NCBI GenBank assembly: GCA_019417325.1
Contig: DXVO01000019.1
Location: 1-64,000 of the forward strand
Reading direction: 5' to 3'
DNA length: 64,000 nucleotides
Source of the DNA: Parabacteroides sp.
Lineage (GTDB): Bacteria > Bacteroidota > Bacteroidia > Bacteroidales > Tannerellaceae
Below, piece by piece: positions 63,291-64,000 of this stretch. The position numbers were made by a program, and so were the translations under genes. Every line of letters begins with the position of its first letter. Positions within the stretch are counted from its first letter, which is position 1. A model generated the notes under the pieces. It did no database searches, was not told the DNA's origin, and saw only the letters and a list, made by a program, of their open reading frames with translations.

Positions 63291-64000
63291 ATGAATATCA
63301 TGAAAAAATCCTATTGTGTGTTTTTATTTGCAGGCTTGTTGAGCGCCTGTTCATTCAATCCCCGTGCTTCCTGGGTTACTACTACTGAAACTGCCCCTTG
63401 GCAAGAACAAACTGATTTGATTTCTGCCTCTGCTGATACGATAAAAACAATCGATGTTACAGTTTATATGGACAGGAAACAACAAGTAATAGATGGTTTC
63501 GGGGCGTGTTTTAATGAATTGGGGTGGATTTCTCTTAGCCGCTTGCAGCCTGTGGAGAGGGAGAAGATTATGGAAGAATTATTCTTCCCTGAGTATGGGG
63601 CTAATTTTACGATTTGCCGTATGCCGGTTGGCGCCAATGATTTTTCCCGGGATTGGTATTCATATAATGAAACGGATGGCGATTTTGAAATGAAGAATTT
63701 TACGATTGCCAATGACCAGCAAACGTTAATTCCTTTTATCCGGAATGCACAGAAATATAATTCGGATTTGCGTATCTGGGCTTCTCCCTGGTGTCCTCCT
63801 TCCTGGATGAAGTACAATAAACATTATGCTTCCGCTTATACCGGTGAGGCTTATGATGAAAAGTACCGTAACGGGCTTCCTGCGGATAAAGTGGGCCATG
63901 AAGGTACGGATATGTTTATTCAGGATTCTTTGTATTTACAGGCATATGCTCTATATTTCTCTAAGTTTATTACGGCTTATAAGGAACAGGGCATCGATAT
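63291..64000 (+). CDS. GH30-family glycoside hydrolase, 3' end outside window
   Basis: Open from the ATG at 63291 to the right edge (236 codons, no stop). Lipoprotein signal with lipobox LLSAC near residue 20. IDGFGACFNELGW near residue 68 and RMPVGANDFSRDWYS near residue 115 match the start of GH30 barrels, as does IWASPWCPPSWMK near residue 172. The two catalytic glutamates lie further on and are not in view. Such enzymes cut glucosylceramide or beta-1,6-glucan; the substrate is unknown here. Confidence 0.88.
   Translation, partial: MNIMKKSYCVFLFAGLLSACSFNPRASWVTTTETAPWQEQTDLISASADTIKTIDVTVYMDRKQQVIDGFGACFNELGWISLSRLQPVEREKIMEELFFPEYGANFTICRMPVGANDFSRDWYSYNETDGDFEMKNFTIANDQQTLIPFIRNAQKYNSDLRIWASPWCPPSWMKYNKHYASAYTGEAYDEKYRNGLPADKVGHEGTDMFIQDSLYLQAYALYFSKFITAYKEQGID

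Overview
The window is chromosomal DNA from a Bacteroidales bacterium, most like Parabacteroides or a close relative (inference, no search run). Supporting this are many promoters with the Bacteroidetes -7 box TAnnTTTG, families restricted to Bacteroidetes (DUF4251, DUF4783, the split ExbB/ExbD/ExbD operon, many lipoproteins and CarboxypepD_reg outer-membrane barrels), two dipeptidyl peptidases (DPP IV and an M49/DPP III-like enzyme), and tRNA genes without an encoded CCA. No phage, insertion sequence, CRISPR array or plasmid origin was seen.

1-37.7 kb is mostly housekeeping: tRNA-Val (cut by the left edge), purB, rluB-like, asnS, an Lrp regulator, a GNAT protein, a TonB energising operon (exbB, membrane protein, two exbD), tRNA-Ser, tatD, a polyprenyl synthase, tonB, cmk, ispH, pfkA, a DPP IV-lipA pair, a Nudix-like membrane protein, ppk1, an OmpA-like protein, an rRNA m5C methyltransferase, two lipoproteins, an RsmI-like methylase, nadC, rlmH, a DUF4396 protein, a membrane pyrophosphatase, a patatin, an amylase and prs. 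53.8-64 kb is again core: mnmA, an M49 peptidase, an AlkD-like protein, a Fur-type regulator, purA, a zinc peptidase, hisS, and the start of a GH30 glycosidase running off the right edge.

38.1-49.7 kb is an AT-rich accessory island and the most interesting part. A response regulator and its likely histidine kinase flank a secreted C10 (streptopain-type) cysteine protease that sits between two nearly duplicated lipoproteins. Divergent from the kinase is a cassette that looks like a radical-SAM-modified secreted peptide system: two small precursor peptides with aligned double-glycine-type leaders (one of 39 aa, the other with three 10-residue Cys repeats), a radical SAM/SPASM maturase, a CarboxypepD_reg outer-membrane barrel, a C39-peptidase ABC exporter and an unusually short HlyD-like adaptor with no room for the coiled-coil hairpin.

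49.7-53.5 kb is a separate four-gene operon on the minus strand (DUF2141 protein, outer-membrane barrel, membrane protein, winged-helix regulator). Two near-identical palindromes bracket its promoter and probably form an autoregulatory operator pair. Several long intergenic hairpins (28.5, 53.8 and 63.1 kb) look like dispersed repeats.
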